Source: Bacteroides sp. (GTDB lineage: Bacteria; Bacteroidota; Bacteroidia; Bacteroidales; Muribaculaceae). Taken from it: a stretch of DNA of 33,768 bases. The translations under genes were made by a program, and so were the position numbers. The first letter of the stretch is position 1, and each line of letters begins with the position of its first letter. The notes under the pieces are model-generated. The model had not been told where the DNA came from and did not search any database. It saw only the letters and a program-made list of their open reading frames with translations. The DNA lies in the NCBI GenBank assembly GCA_014801955.1, contig JAAVDE010000028.1, positions 1 to 33,768 on the forward strand. Direction: 5' to 3'. Below are positions 16,503 to 24,585 of the stretch, piece by piece.

Positions 16503-17710
16503 TTCAGGTTAAGTTGCTTTTTAATGTTTTTGGGCAGAGCGTTCTTGTTAACCATGAAGCTCATAGTCTTGGCCATAACGTAGGGGCGCGACGCATAGAA
16601 ATAACCGCCGTAGACCTGGTTGGTGTCCCATGAGTTCTTAACCTTGTAATACTTGTTGCCGAGCTGGTCAACGGCGGTGCCTACGATGACCATGCCGTGG
16701 TCGTCGGTGGTTTCGAGAACATCAAACATGCGCTGACGCTCCTCGGGCGTTACGTTAACCTCCACCAGGTCGGCCGGGCCGGTGAACTTATAGGCCTCGG
16801 CTTCGCGGTCGGCGTCGGAAAGGGTCACCCAGCGGCTCAGTTCGGTGTCGTTCAGGTCGGCTTCGTTCTTCTTGGCGGGCAGAACGGCGTAGCCGTCTTT
16901 CCATCTGAAGCCCTTTTCGGAAACGTCGGCGGCCCAGTTGATGGTATAGCCGTTTTCCAGGGCGTTATCGATGATGTTCATCATCTCGTCGAGCGGAACG
17001 TTATAATAGGGAGCCCACAGCCAGTTGTCGCAAACTTCGAGAGCAAACGGCTTGTAGTAGGGATGATGGGTGAACGAGGTCAGCGCAACGAAGTCGTTGC
17101 CGAAGTCCAGGCCCAGGCTCTCTGCGTAGCTCTTCGGAGTATAGGTCTTGCCCTGGTATTCAAAGGTTTCGGGAACCTTGCCCAGGTAGGCGTCGAGAAT
17201 GCCGCGCAGGCCGGTTTCCCACGAGGTAGTAACCGAGCGACCCTGGCTGACGGCATTGAGATAGGCGGTCAACACGCGCGACAGTTCGCCGTGGTCGTGC
17301 TTGGCCTCGCCGTAGTTCAGGCCATTGTAGACCTCCTCGGGAATGGCGCCGTAGTTATCCATAACGTAGGCCACGTCAACGATGCTGCCGCCCTGGCTGA
17401 TATTGCCTTTGCCCTGAAGGCGAACGTTGCGGCGAGCCTTGTCGAGATAACACATGTAGACCGTGAACATTTCGCTCAAATCCAGCGAATCGCCCTTGAC
17501 TTTGCGAACGTTGTCTTCAATAAAGCCGGTGCCGGCGAAGCTCCAGCATGTTCCCGACTTGTTCTGGTCCTTAACCGAGGTCGAAGGAATGGTTACCACG
17601 TCGGTAAACACAAAGCCCTTGGGCTCGGTCTTGGCGGAATCGGAAGCCTCCTGGCCGAAGCTCGGAAGAGCCAGGCAAAGGAGAGCGGCTGCAGAAAATA
17701 TTTTCTTCAT
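16499..17710 (-). CDS. pepC: Secreted C1-family aminopeptidase (PepC / bleomycin hydrolase type)
   Basis: A 403-residue papain-fold cysteine peptidase. The N-terminus MKKIFSAAALLCLALPSFGQ is a signal peptide, so unlike classic cytosolic PepC this one is exported, probably to the periplasm. Catalytic residues are Q49 and C55 (QNKSGTCWSF), H338 (DDHGMVI) and N359 (KNSWDTN). Family members trim N-terminal residues from peptides. It overlaps the SPOR lipoprotein gene by 4 nt and follows the DUF3108 gene after a 57-nt gap with no clear promoter. Confidence 0.9.
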   Translation of the reverse strand: MKKIFSAAALLCLALPSFGQEASDSAKTEPKGFVFTDVVTIPSTSVKDQNKSGTCWSFAGTGFIEDNVRKVKGDSLDLSEMFTVYMCYLDKARRNVRLQGKGNISQGGSIVDVAYVMDNYGAIPEEVYNGLNYGEAKHDHGELSRVLTAYLNAVSQGRSVTTSWETGLRGILDAYLGKVPETFEYQGKTYTPKSYAESLGLDFGNDFVALTSFTHHPYYKPFALEVCDNWLWAPYYNVPLDEMMNIIDNALENGYTINWAADVSEKGFRWKDGYAVLPAKKNEADLNDTELSRWVTLSDADREAEAYKFTGPADLVEVNVTPEERQRMFDVLETTDDHGMVIVGTAVDQLGNKYYKVKNSWDTNQVYGGYFYASRPYVMAKTMSFMVNKNALPKNIKKQLNLK

Positions 17711-17767
17711 GATTTTCAGTGATGATTGATTTTAAGTGGAGTGATGATAATGATTTAGTTTTAAGTT

Positions 17768-18538
17768 TCAATAGCTTCCCTCGGGGTCGTTCCAAAGAAC
17801 CTGAATCTGACCGATGGGCAGTTCGCCGATGAGCTTGACCGGGATTCTGTCGCCGTCGGTTCTGATCCAGGCCCACATGGGAGCCGACGAATCTTTGAGT
17901 CGCTCGCTCGAAAAGCTGAAGTTAATCTTGTAGCACTCATAGGTCTTGCCGTTGAGCTTAATCTTTTCGATGCCGAGATATTTAACCGCGAGGTTCTCGA
18001 TTTTCTTGCCCGAGAAGATGCTGGCGCGCGCAATGGTTCCGACCTTCATGTCGTCAAACGGCAGGCGCCTTACCAGATAGTAAACGCTGAGCATATCGGT
18101 GCCAGGCATTTTGGCAACGAGCGTCGTGTCGGTGTAGACCGGCTGTCCTTCCTTGTCATACTTCAGTCGGTGGCTCTTGGCGGTCATCGTGTCGCCGTTG
18201 TAGGAATAAACGAGCCGGTCGTGGCGGTAGTCGTTCTTCTCGTGGGTCGACTTAACGTAGAGCAGCGGAGCCATATCGCCCAGGCGCATGCGGCCCGTCA
18301 GGGTGTCGCGCACCTGAAAGATGCGGTCGGCCCAGGGCTGGGTGCGCGCCGTCAGGGTGGCGGTGTAGAAATCGGGAGTCTTTTTCAGCAGAAAGTTGGC
18401 CGAGCCGGCCTGCTTCTGAATGAAGCCCCATTTATACGTTACGCGATAGTTCAGGTTCTCGTCGGTATATTGCGGAATGGCGCAAAACGCAACGACCACC
18501 GTTGCCAGCAACGCTATCAATAATGCAACCCGTTTCAT
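17768..18538 (-). CDS. DUF3108 domain protein, exported
   Basis: A 256-residue protein with an N-terminal hydrophobic signal (about 1-20) and the pattern of the DUF3108 family: a predicted beta-rich fold with LNYRVTYKWGFIQKQAG near the start and MWAWIRTDGDRIPVKLIG near the end. Members are periplasmic or outer-membrane associated with no firm biochemical role. It overlaps tdk by 4 nt (ATGA). Confidence 0.78.
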   Translation of the reverse strand: MKRVALLIALLATVVVAFCAIPQYTDENLNYRVTYKWGFIQKQAGSANFLLKKTPDFYTATLTARTQPWADRIFQVRDTLTGRMRLGDMAPLLYVKSTHEKNDYRHDRLVYSYNGDTMTAKSHRLKYDKEGQPVYTDTTLVAKMPGTDMLSVYYLVRRLPFDDMKVGTIARASIFSGKKIENLAVKYLGIEKIKLNGKTYECYKINFSFSSERLKDSSAPMWAWIRTDGDRIPVKLIGELPIGQIQVLWNDPEGSY

Positions 18539-19161
18539 ACGTCAAAAGGGAGGGCGTTGCGCTGGGCTTGCTCGATGCGCTTGTTGCGCCAGCAGTTTCT
18601 ACAAACGGCGATATACTTGTCGTCGCCGCCGATTTCGACCTGTGCGCCCTCCTCGACCATGTCGCCGCTGGCGTCGATGCGCGCGTTAACAATAGTCTTG
18701 CGGCCACACGAACAGGTGCTTTTGATTTCGTCGATAGTATCGGCGATTTCAAACAGCCGGCGCGAGCCTTCGAAAAGATGAGTGCGGAAATCGGTGCGAA
18801 GCCCGTAGCAGATAACGTTCACGCCATAGTCATCGACCAGGCGTGCAAGCTGATCAACCTGCTCCGCCGCAAGAAATTGCGCCTCATCGACCAAAAACCA
18901 GTCAATCAAACAGCCGGCCTTTTCGCAGAGCTGCTGCGCGAGAATATAGAGATCGGTGTCGGCCATGATCCAGCCGCACTCGCGCTCGATTCCGATGCGC
19001 GAACGAATAACGTTGCGCTCCTCGCGGGTGTCGATAACCGGTTTCAGACACGCATAGCGCATGCCTCTCTCTTCGAAGTTATACGCCGTGGTCAACAACA
19101 GGGCCGTTTTTGCCGACCCCATTGTGCCATAGCGGAAGTAGAGTTTACCTTTGCGGTCCAT
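18535..19161 (-). CDS. tdk: Thymidine kinase
   Basis: Salvage enzyme phosphorylating thymidine with ATP, type II family, 208 residues. Walker A GTMGSAKT lies at 12-19. D92-E93 in VDEAQFL are the Walker B and catalytic residues. The zinc site is C150/C152 and C187/C190. The start shares a base with the gpmI stop (TGATG), so it is translated directly after the mutase. Confidence 0.95.
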   Translation of the reverse strand: MDRKGKLYFRYGTMGSAKTALLLTTAYNFEERGMRYACLKPVIDTREERNVIRSRIGIERECGWIMADTDLYILAQQLCEKAGCLIDWFLVDEAQFLAAEQVDQLARLVDDYGVNVICYGLRTDFRTHLFEGSRRLFEIADTIDEIKSTCSCGRKTIVNARIDASGDMVEEGAQVEIGGDDKYIAVCRNCWRNKRIEQAQRNALPFDV

Positions 19162-20672
19162 CAGATGAGAGCCTTACCGGTCATTTCGGCCGGCTGGGCC
19201 ATTCCCATGATTTTCAAAATAGTAGGTGCAACGTCGGCCAGGCGACCGTTTTCAACCTTGGCGTCCTTGTCGGGCGTTACATAGACACACGGAACCGGGT
19301 TCAGCGAGTGAGCCGTGTTGGGCGTGCCGTCGGGGTTGATGGCGTTATCGGCGTTGCCGTGGTCGGCTATGATAATAGTTTCATAGCCGGCTTCCTTAGC
19401 GGCCTCAACAGTAGCCATCAGACATTCGTCAACGGCAACAACGGCTTTTTCGATAGCCTCGTAAACGCCGGTGTGGCCGACCATGTCGCCGTTGGCATAG
19501 TTAACGACGATGAAATCATATTCCTTCGAACGAATAGCGTCGGTCAGCTTGTCGCAGACTTCATAAGCGCTCATTTCCGGCTTCAGGTCGTAGGTTGCAA
19601 CCTTCGGCGACGGAACCAGAATGCGGTCTTCGCCGTCGTAGGGGGTTTCGCGGCCACCGTTGAAGAAGAAAGTAACGTGGGCATACTTTTCGGTTTCGGC
19701 GATATGGAGCTGCTTCTTGCCGTTCTTCGACAGATATTCGCCCAGCGTGTTATCAACGTTTTCCTTATCAAACAGAATGTTAACGCCTTTGAACGATGCG
19801 TCGTAGGGCGTCATGCAATAATACTGCAGGCCGGGAATAGTGTGCATTCCCTCTTCGGGCATGTCGTGCTGGGTCAGAACGGTGGTCATCTCCTTTGCGC
19901 GGTCGTTGCGGTAGTTAAAGAAGATAACAACGTCGTTATCTTTAATCGTGCCGTCAACGTTAGCGTTTTTAATCGGCTTGATAAACTCGTCGGTCACGTC
20001 GTTGTCGTAGCTCTGCTGCATAGCGGCAACCAGGTCGGTAGCTTCCTCGCCAACGCCGTTGACCAGCAGGTCATAAGCCACCTTAACACGCTCCCAGCGC
20101 TTGTCGCGGTCCATAGCATAGTAGCGGCCAACGATGTCGGCAATCTCGCCGGCACTCTGAGCGCAGTGGGCCTGCAGCTGTTCGATGAAACCCTTGCCGG
20201 AACGCGGGTCGGTGTCGCGGCCATCCATGAAGCAGTGGATATAAACCTTCTTCAGACCATATTTCGCAGCAATGTCGCAGAGAGCAAACAAATGGTCGAA
20301 GCTCGAATGAACGCCGCCGTTCGACGTCAGGCCCATCAGATGCAGACCGCAACCGGTTTTCTGAGCGGTTTCGAAAGCAGCCTTAATCTGCGGGTTGTTC
20401 ATGATTGAACCGTCGGCAATGGCTTTGTTGATTTTGACCAGGTCCTGATAAACAACGCGACCGGCACCGATATTCAGGTGACCAACTTCCGAATTGCCCA
20501 TCTGACCGTCGGGCAGACCAACGTTTTCGCCGCTTGCCTGCAGTTCGGAATGAGGATAGGTTTTCAGCAACGAATCCCAATAGGGAGTCGGAGTCTGATA
20601 AATAACGTCGCCTTTTGAGTGGTTGCCGATGCCCCACCCGTCGAGAATAATGAGCAATGCTTTACTTGCCAT
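19161..20672 (-). CDS. gpmI: 2,3-bisphosphoglycerate-independent phosphoglycerate mutase
   Basis: Glycolytic enzyme interconverting 3- and 2-phosphoglycerate through a phosphoserine, 503 residues. D11 (ILDGWG) is a metal ligand and S61 in [10 protein letters not shown] is the phospho-acceptor. Further metal ligands lie in ADHGNADN and the following His ([10 protein letters not shown]). It is the first gene of a chain with tdk and the DUF3108 gene, with its own promoter in the divergent gap. Confidence 0.97.
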   Translation of the reverse strand: MASKALLIILDGWGIGNHSKGDVIYQTPTPYWDSLLKTYPHSELQASGENVGLPDGQMGNSEVGHLNIGAGRVVYQDLVKINKAIADGSIMNNPQIKAAFETAQKTGCGLHLMGLTSNGGVHSSFDHLFALCDIAAKYGLKKVYIHCFMDGRDTDPRSGKGFIEQLQAHCAQSAGEIADIVGRYYAMDRDKRWERVKVAYDLLVNGVGEEATDLVAAMQQSYDNDVTDEFIKPIKNANVDGTIKDNDVVIFFNYRNDRAKEMTTVLTQHDMPEEGMHTIPGLQYYCMTPYDASFKGVNILFDKENVDNTLGEYLSKNGKKQLHIAETEKYAHVTFFFNGGRETPYDGEDRILVPSPKVATYDLKPEMSAYEVCDKLTDAIRSKEYDFIVVNYANGDMVGHTGVYEAIEKAVVAVDECLMATVEAAKEAGYETIIIADHGNADNAINPDGTPNTAHSLNPVPCVYVTPDKDAKVENGRLADVAPTILKIMGMAQPAEMTGKALI

Positions 20673-20720
20673 AGTTGAATATCGTTTATGAGTTAAAGAA
20701 TTTTATAATTATTCAAGGTG

Positions 20721-20750
20721 CAAATTTAAGAAATTTTCTTGGTAAGGCAA
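20721..20750 (-). promoter_or_regulatory. Promoter of gpmI
   Basis: On the minus strand TTG (20748-20750), a 19-nt spacer and TAAATTTG (20721-20728) fit the Bacteroidetes consensus, 48 nt before the gpmI ATG. Confidence 0.72.
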
Positions 20751-20774
20751 CGTTAAAAAATCAGAAAAATTCCG

Positions 20775-20782
20775 TAACTTTG
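20775..20782 (+). promoter_or_regulatory. -7 box of the small membrane-peptide gene
   Basis: TAACTTTG on the plus strand, 30 nt before the ATG at 20813, matches TAnnTTTG. The -33 region is poor (GTTA). It lies back to back with the gpmI promoter in a 140-nt gap. Confidence 0.6.
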
Positions 20783-20812
20783 CCATCGAAACCTATTAAC
20801 AACACTATTGAT

Positions 20813-20989
20813 ATGAAAAAATTCACTTCGCTGCTGATTACTTTCGTTATCGTCTTGGTTCTCGTGGCAGGCGGCAGCTATTTACTTGGAATCCACAACT
20901 CCGACCCCATGGAATGTATCTTGACCGGCGTTTTCGGTGCCCTGGGCGCCACCATTGCCGACTTGATTGAATGGAAATTCAAAAAGTAA
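20813..20989 (+). CDS. Small membrane protein, 58 residues, unknown
   Basis: I do not recognise this gene. The ATG at 20813, just after the -7 box, gives a 58-residue product with MKKFTSLL, one strongly hydrophobic helix (about 6-26), a short polar stretch IHNSDPMEC, a second glycine/alanine-rich hydrophobic segment (about 36-52) and a basic end EWKFKK. It would be an inner-membrane hairpin protein. A longer reading from 20675 would begin upstream of the promoter and is unlikely. The clean promoter and codon pattern support a real gene. Confidence 0.65.
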   Translation: MKKFTSLLITFVIVLVLVAGGSYLLGIHNSDPMECILTGVFGALGATIADLIEWKFKK

Positions 20990-21002
20990 CATCAGCCGGT
21001 AC

Positions 21003-21040
21003 TAAAAAAAACGGAGCCGGAATGCGATTGCATTCCGGCT
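21003..21040 (-). terminator. Intrinsic terminator of the tRNA-Asn transcript
   Basis: A perfect 11-bp stem AGCCGGAATGC / GCATTCCGGCT (21015-21025 / 21030-21040) with a 4-nt loop is followed on the minus strand by a run of eight T (21003-21010). It starts 3 nt past the distal tRNA-Asn. The stem may also end the plus-strand peptide gene, though without a U-run on that side. Confidence 0.85.
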
Positions 21041-21042
21041 TG

Positions 21043-21116
21043 CGCTTCAAGATGGGCTTGAACCAACGACCCCCTGATTAACAGTCAGGTGCTCTAACCA
21101 ACTGAGCTATTGAAGC
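21043..21116 (-). tRNA. tRNA-Asn (GTT), copy 1
   Basis: A minus-strand cloverleaf of 74 nt including the discriminator G: acceptor GCTTCAA/TTGAAGC, anticodon loop CTGTTAA giving GTT (asparagine), T-arm GGTTCAAGC. It differs from copy 2 only at acceptor pair 7-66 (A-U here). CCA is not encoded. Confidence 0.96.
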
Positions 21117-21134
21117 ATTCGTTTATGTTTTGGG

Positions 21135-21208
21135 CGCTTCAGGATGGGCTTGAACCAACGACCCCCTGATTAACAGTCAGGTGCTCTAACCAACTGAGCT
21201 ACTGAAGC
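21135..21208 (-). tRNA. tRNA-Asn (GTT), copy 2
   Basis: A minus-strand tRNA of 74 nt, 18 nt upstream of copy 1. Same anticodon loop CTGTTAA. Acceptor is GCTTCAG/CTGAAGC, so pair 7-66 is G-C. The promoter at 21252-21283 should drive both copies as one transcript ending at the terminator at 21003-21040. Confidence 0.96.
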
Positions 21209-21251
21209 AATGTTCTCTTGCGAAGCGCGAGTATTTCTCGGTTTTGCGCTG

Positions 21252-21283
21252 CAAAGTTAGGGAGACTTTTTGAATTGTGCAAA
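21252..21283 (-). promoter_or_regulatory. Promoter of the tRNA-Asn pair
   Basis: TTTG (21280-21283), a 20-nt spacer and TAACTTTG (21252-21259) on the minus strand are a full consensus match, with the -7 box 43 nt upstream of the first tRNA. Confidence 0.78.
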
Positions 21284-21339
21284 TTTTTTGCCAAAAAAAA
21301 ATCAAAAAAATTTCTCCCGCGCCCCCTATCCCCCACTCC

Positions 21340-21420
21340 CTAAAGCCCTTACCCCTCCTAAGATCCCTAAGGCCCTTAACGACCTTAAAGTCCTTAACGA
21401 CCCTAAAGACCTTAAAGCCC
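21340..21420. repeat. Degenerate 9-bp tandem repeat, nine units
   Basis: In the 227-nt gap after ldcA, nine consecutive 9-nt units follow the pattern YTAARGNCC on the plus strand, for example CTAAGGCCC, TTAACGACC, TTAAAGTCC, TTAACGACC, CTAAAGACC, TTAAAGCCC. The unit at 21349-21357 is the most diverged. The transcribed (ldcA) strand is G-rich. The array lies between the ldcA stop and a long T-rich stretch that leads into the tRNA-Asn promoter. No function is known to me. Confidence 0.8.
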
Positions 21421-21435
21421 CACTCGCCCGCCAAA

Positions 21436-22338
21436 TCACCCGCCCTCCGCAACAACCGACCGCGCGCCGTCAACCGACAGACAAACCGACGCGCCCTGAA
21501 CAAAGGGAAGATTGGCGTCGATATGGCCGATGGGAGCGCTGAAAGCCACTGGAAAGGAGTAGTCGGCAACGACGGAGGCGATCATGTCATACATGTCGGC
21601 CCAGTCGGCAGAGGGGCGATAGTCGGTAAACCGGCCAACGACGAGCCCGCCGAGACGGTCAAAGACGCCGGCGAGTTTAAGGCGCCAGAGCATGCGCTCG
21701 ACTTTATAGATAGGCTCGGCGATGTCTTCGATAACAAGAATGGTGTCGGGGAGAGTCAGCAAGTCGAATGGTGTGCCGACAAGGCCGTCGAGCACCGCAA
21801 GATTGCCGCCGCGGAGCGTGCCTCGGGCAGTGCCGTGGCGGTTGAGCGGATGGGCGTCGAATTGAATCGGAGGCATATGGCCGGTCCGCAGGATTTCGAA
21901 GAGGCGGAGGTTCGCCTCATTGCCCGGACACAGGCTGCGGGTAAGCTCCTTGGCCATCGACGAATGAATGGAGCGGAAATCATTGATATGCCACAAGGCA
22001 TGAAGGGCCGAAATATCGCTGAAGCCGGCGAGCCAGACGGGGCGCGTCAGGCGCAATCGGTCGAGCAGATGAACGGCGCCGTAGCCGCCGCGGCCGCAGA
22101 TAATAGCTTTGACGGCGGGGTTATCGACCGCCTCCTGCAGGTCGGCCAAGCGCTCAACGGCAGGGGCGGAGAAGGAGCCGCAGCTACCTTTGGCGCCGGG
22201 CATTATGAGGGGCACAAAGCCTTCGGCGGCAATGGCGGCGGCAGCGCCGTCGAGCAGCGCCGGGTCGATGGCCGAAGCCGGGCTGAGCAGGGCGATTGTG
22301 TCGCCCCGGCTCAGCAGCGGTGGAGTTTGGAGTTGCAT
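21436..22338 (-). CDS. ldcA: LD-carboxypeptidase (peptidase S66)
   Basis: Serine peptidase that removes the terminal D-Ala from murein tetrapeptides during peptidoglycan recycling. The start chosen at 22338 (MQLQTPPLLSRGD) gives 300 residues, the family norm; upstream in-frame sequence lies inside cobW and is not coding. The catalytic triad is visible: S107 (GFSDIS), E204 (VIEDIAEP) and H272 (PIGHIDAN). No signal peptide is present, so it is cytosolic. The start shares one base with the stop of the CobW-type gene, indicating coupling. Confidence 0.92.
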   Translation of the reverse strand: MQLQTPPLLSRGDTIALLSPASAIDPALLDGAAAAIAAEGFVPLIMPGAKGSCGSFSAPAVERLADLQEAVDNPAVKAIICGRGGYGAVHLLDRLRLTRPVWLAGFSDISALHALWHINDFRSIHSSMAKELTRSLCPGNEANLRLFEILRTGHMPPIQFDAHPLNRHGTARGTLRGGNLAVLDGLVGTPFDLLTLPDTILVIEDIAEPIYKVERMLWRLKLAGVFDRLGGLVVGRFTDYRPSADWADMYDMIASVVADYSFPVAFSAPIGHIDANLPFVQGASVCLSVDGARSVVAEGG

Positions 22339-23591
22339 CAGTCGGCGAGACAGGCGTCGAGGCCTTTGGTTATCGCTTCTTTGTCGAGATGCTGGCCGAT
22401 GAACACGAGCTTTATCATTCGGTCGCCATATTGGTCGTCCCAGTCGCGACGGAGCTGGGCATCGCGGGCCATCATGACTTCGAGTTCCTCGGCGGGCGCG
22501 GTTGCGAACCAGTAGCCTGCGGGCTTCAGGTTTTTCTGAACGCCGGCCTGCTCGAACAGATAACACATATCGCGGTTATTGGAGAAATAGCAGAGGCCCT
22601 TGCAGCGAATAACGTTGGCCGGCCAGTGCTTGCCTACGAAGTAGTCGAATTTATTCAGATCGAGCGGCTTGCGGGTATAGTAAAGGAAGGTTTCGATGCC
22701 GTAGTGGGTGTGGGCGTGGTGCTCCTCGCATTCATGGCAGTGGCAATGCTCGCCATGCTCATGATGATGGTGGTGGTGATGTTCATGCTCGTGTTCATGT
22801 TCATGCTCATGGTGATGCTCATGTTCGTGTTCTTCCTCGTGGTCATGGTGTCCCTCGACTTCTTTCACCCAGGTTGCGGAGGTCGCAACCTTTTCGAAGT
22901 CGAAGAGGCCGGTGTTGAGGATTTCGTCGAGGTCCACTTTGCCAAAGTCCGTTTCGATAATCTTCGCTTCGGGCTGGAGGGCACGGATAACGGCACGCAC
23001 GCGGCCGGCATCTTCGCGGCCGACTTCTGAGATTTTGTTGAGAATAACGATGTTGCAGAACTCGATTTGCTGAATAACAAGCGATTCGAGGTTCTCATCG
23101 TCGCGATCGAAGGCCTTGAGGTTTTCGCCGCATGCAAATTCCGACGACATGCGCAGGGCGTCGACAACAGTGCAGATGCAATCCAGGCGGGGCGTTCCGT
23201 TTTTGGAGTATTCGCCGTTGGGGTCGGCCATGGTGCAGATGGTCTGGGCAATGGGGGCGGGCTCACAGATGCCGCTGGCCTCAATAACAATATAGTCGAA
23301 CTGGTGGGTTGCGATGAGGTCGGCGAGTTGCTTCATCAGGTCGGTTTGCAGGGAGCAGCAGATGCAGCCGTTTTGCAGGGCGATGAGGTCGCCGGCGTTA
23401 TCGTCTTTGCCAACGATGCCTCCCTTTTGAATAAGGTCGGCGTCGATGTTGACTTCGCCTATGTCGTTAACGATAACTGCGAAGCGGATGCCGCGACGGT
23501 TGGAAAGAATTTCGTTGAGCAGAGTTGTTTTGCCGCTGCCGAGGTAGCCGGTCAGCAGGAGCACGGGGGTTTGGTTATTGTTTGTTTCCAT
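22338..23591 (-). CDS. CobW/COG0523-family GTPase with poly-His segment
   Basis: A G3E-family P-loop GTPase, 417 residues, of the type used as metal chaperone or insertase. Walker A is GYLGSGKTT (15-23). The metal-binding motif GCICC has C76, C78 and C79. The base-recognition sequence is NKIS (185-188). Residues 248-296 hold 27 histidines mixed with Glu plus CHCHEC, a probable Zn or Ni store. A CobW C-terminal domain follows (about 298-415). No cobalamin genes are nearby, so a zinc role is more likely than B12. No Zur site was recognised. A -7 box lies 8 nt before the ATG. Confidence 0.9.
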   Translation of the reverse strand: METNNNQTPVLLLTGYLGSGKTTLLNEILSNRRGIRFAVIVNDIGEVNIDADLIQKGGIVGKDDNAGDLIALQNGCICCSLQTDLMKQLADLIATHQFDYIVIEASGICEPAPIAQTICTMADPNGEYSKNGTPRLDCICTVVDALRMSSEFACGENLKAFDRDDENLESLVIQQIEFCNIVILNKISEVGREDAGRVRAVIRALQPEAKIIETDFGKVDLDEILNTGLFDFEKVATSATWVKEVEGHHDHEEEHEHEHHHEHEHEHEHEHHHHHHHEHGEHCHCHECEEHHAHTHYGIETFLYYTRKPLDLNKFDYFVGKHWPANVIRCKGLCYFSNNRDMCYLFEQAGVQKNLKPAGYWFATAPAEELEVMMARDAQLRRDWDDQYGDRMIKLVFIGQHLDKEAITKGLDACLAD

Positions 23592-23599
23592 AATGGGTG

Positions 23600-23607
23600 C
23601 AAATATA
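23600..23607 (-). promoter_or_regulatory. -7 box of the CobW-ldcA unit, nearly leaderless
   Basis: TATATTTG on the minus strand ends 8 nt before the CobW-type ATG. No TTG is found at -33. The spacing implies a transcript starting within a few bases of the start codon. Confidence 0.6.
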
Positions 23608-23631
23608 GCAATTATTTTTTATAGTTTCGTC

Positions 23632-24543
23632 TTATAGTTTCAAGGCGGCTTCGTAGGCCTTGACGGTTGCGGCCTTCTTAATGGTTTTCAGAGTTTTGCG
23701 GCCAATGATTTCTTCGGGAGCGTAGAGCCAGAAGGGTTTGATTTTCTGAAGAATCTGCGTGTCGCCGCAAAGGGTCTGACTCATTTCGTTGAAAAGCTCG
23801 GCATTGATGCGGCGGAGCGCCCTGGCCCGTTCGGCGGGCTGAAGCTCGCTGCCCGCGCGCCATTCGGCTATCAGCGTCGGGCGCCCGATGAGGCCGCGGC
23901 CAATCATGATTCCGGCAACCGAGGGCGCGAGCTGCAGAATGCGGTCAATATCGGCCGGCGAATCGATGCTGCCGTTATAAACGACAGGATGTTCGATTTC
24001 GGTGGCCATGAGGGCGAACTGGTCAAGGAGCAGAGGCCCGTCGTAGGGGTCGGCAATGAGGCGCGGATGGATGGCAATGTGGTCCAGAGGCATTCGGTTG
24101 ATAATCGGAAGAATGGCGCGCCAGGAGTCGGGCTCGTCAACGCCCGGACGCATCTTCAGCGAAAAGGTCAGCCCGGGGCGGGAATCCATAGCGTCGGCAA
24201 CGGCCTCGAGCAGCCGGAGGTTCAGCAATGCGCCGGCTCCCCTACCCTTTTTCACCTGGGGCGGAAACGGGCAGCCGAGATTGAGGTCAACGCGCGAGTA
24301 GCCGGCGCAGTGGAGGGCGTCGGTCAGCGCAAGGAACTCGTCGAGGTCGCGGAAAATGACCTGAGGCAAAGCCAAAGGGTCGGCGGCAAGGTCGCGGAGC
24401 TCTTTGCGGCGCGGTTCGCCCCGCTCCATGCGCAGGAAGGGCGCGCAATATTCGTCGGCACGCCAGGGGGAGGCGCGGTGGAGTCGGCGCCAGGGAGCTT
24501 CGGTGAGTCCCTGCATCGGTGCGGCAAAAAATTTCGGTTCCAT
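23632..24543 (-). CDS. dus: tRNA-dihydrouridine synthase
   Basis: FMN/NADPH enzyme reducing uridines in the tRNA D-loop, 303 residues. The N-terminus FFAAPMQGLTEAPWR is the usual TIM-barrel start with the FMN-binding motif. The catalytic acid is C91 in NLGCPFPPQVKKGRGAGAL. FMN-phosphate residues lie in YNGSIDS and MIGRGLIGRP. Which Dus subfamily it belongs to, and so which uridine it modifies, I cannot tell. It is separated from the CobW-type gene by 40 nt, and a -7 box lies 5 nt before its ATG. Confidence 0.92.
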   Translation of the reverse strand: MEPKFFAAPMQGLTEAPWRRLHRASPWRADEYCAPFLRMERGEPRRKELRDLAADPLALPQVIFRDLDEFLALTDALHCAGYSRVDLNLGCPFPPQVKKGRGAGALLNLRLLEAVADAMDSRPGLTFSLKMRPGVDEPDSWRAILPIINRMPLDHIAIHPRLIADPYDGPLLLDQFALMATEIEHPVVYNGSIDSPADIDRILQLAPSVAGIMIGRGLIGRPTLIAEWRAGSELQPAERARALRRINAELFNEMSQTLCGDTQILQKIKPFWLYAPEEIIGRKTLKTIKKAATVKAYEAALKL

Positions 24544-24548
24544 AGCTA

Positions 24549-24556
24549 CAAAGTTA
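24549..24556 (-). promoter_or_regulatory. -7 box of dus, nearly leaderless
   Basis: TAACTTTG on the minus strand lies 5 nt before the dus ATG inside the 42-nt dus/SDR divergent gap. The -33 position shows no TTG. Confidence 0.6.
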
Positions 24557-24569
24557 GTGCTTTTTTTCG

Positions 24570-24577
24570 TAACTTTG
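24570..24577 (+). promoter_or_regulatory. -7 box of the SDR gene, nearly leaderless
   Basis: TAACTTTG on the plus strand lies 8 nt before the SDR ATG at 24586. It is 13 nt from the opposing dus -7 box, so two polymerases could not sit there at once. The -33 element is poor. Confidence 0.6.
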
Positions 24578-24585
24578 CACCGAGT

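Noticed and set aside
19110-20408. 432-codon open frame opposite gpmI
   Set aside because: gpmI is intact with its catalytic Ser and metal ligands. The antisense frame is a by-product of codon use.
22339-22566. Upstream extension of ldcA
   Set aside because: It lies inside the CobW-type gene and reads as an Arg-rich nonsense N-terminus; the family start is the ATG at 22338.
22700-22860. Possible CRISPR or microsatellite in the CAT/GAG-rich segment
   Set aside because: It is the in-frame His/Glu segment of the GTPase, with no spacers and no repeat unit of CRISPR length.
23989-24585. Upstream extension of the SDR gene
   Set aside because: It is antisense to dus and crosses the promoter; the Rossmann motif begins right after the ATG at 24586.
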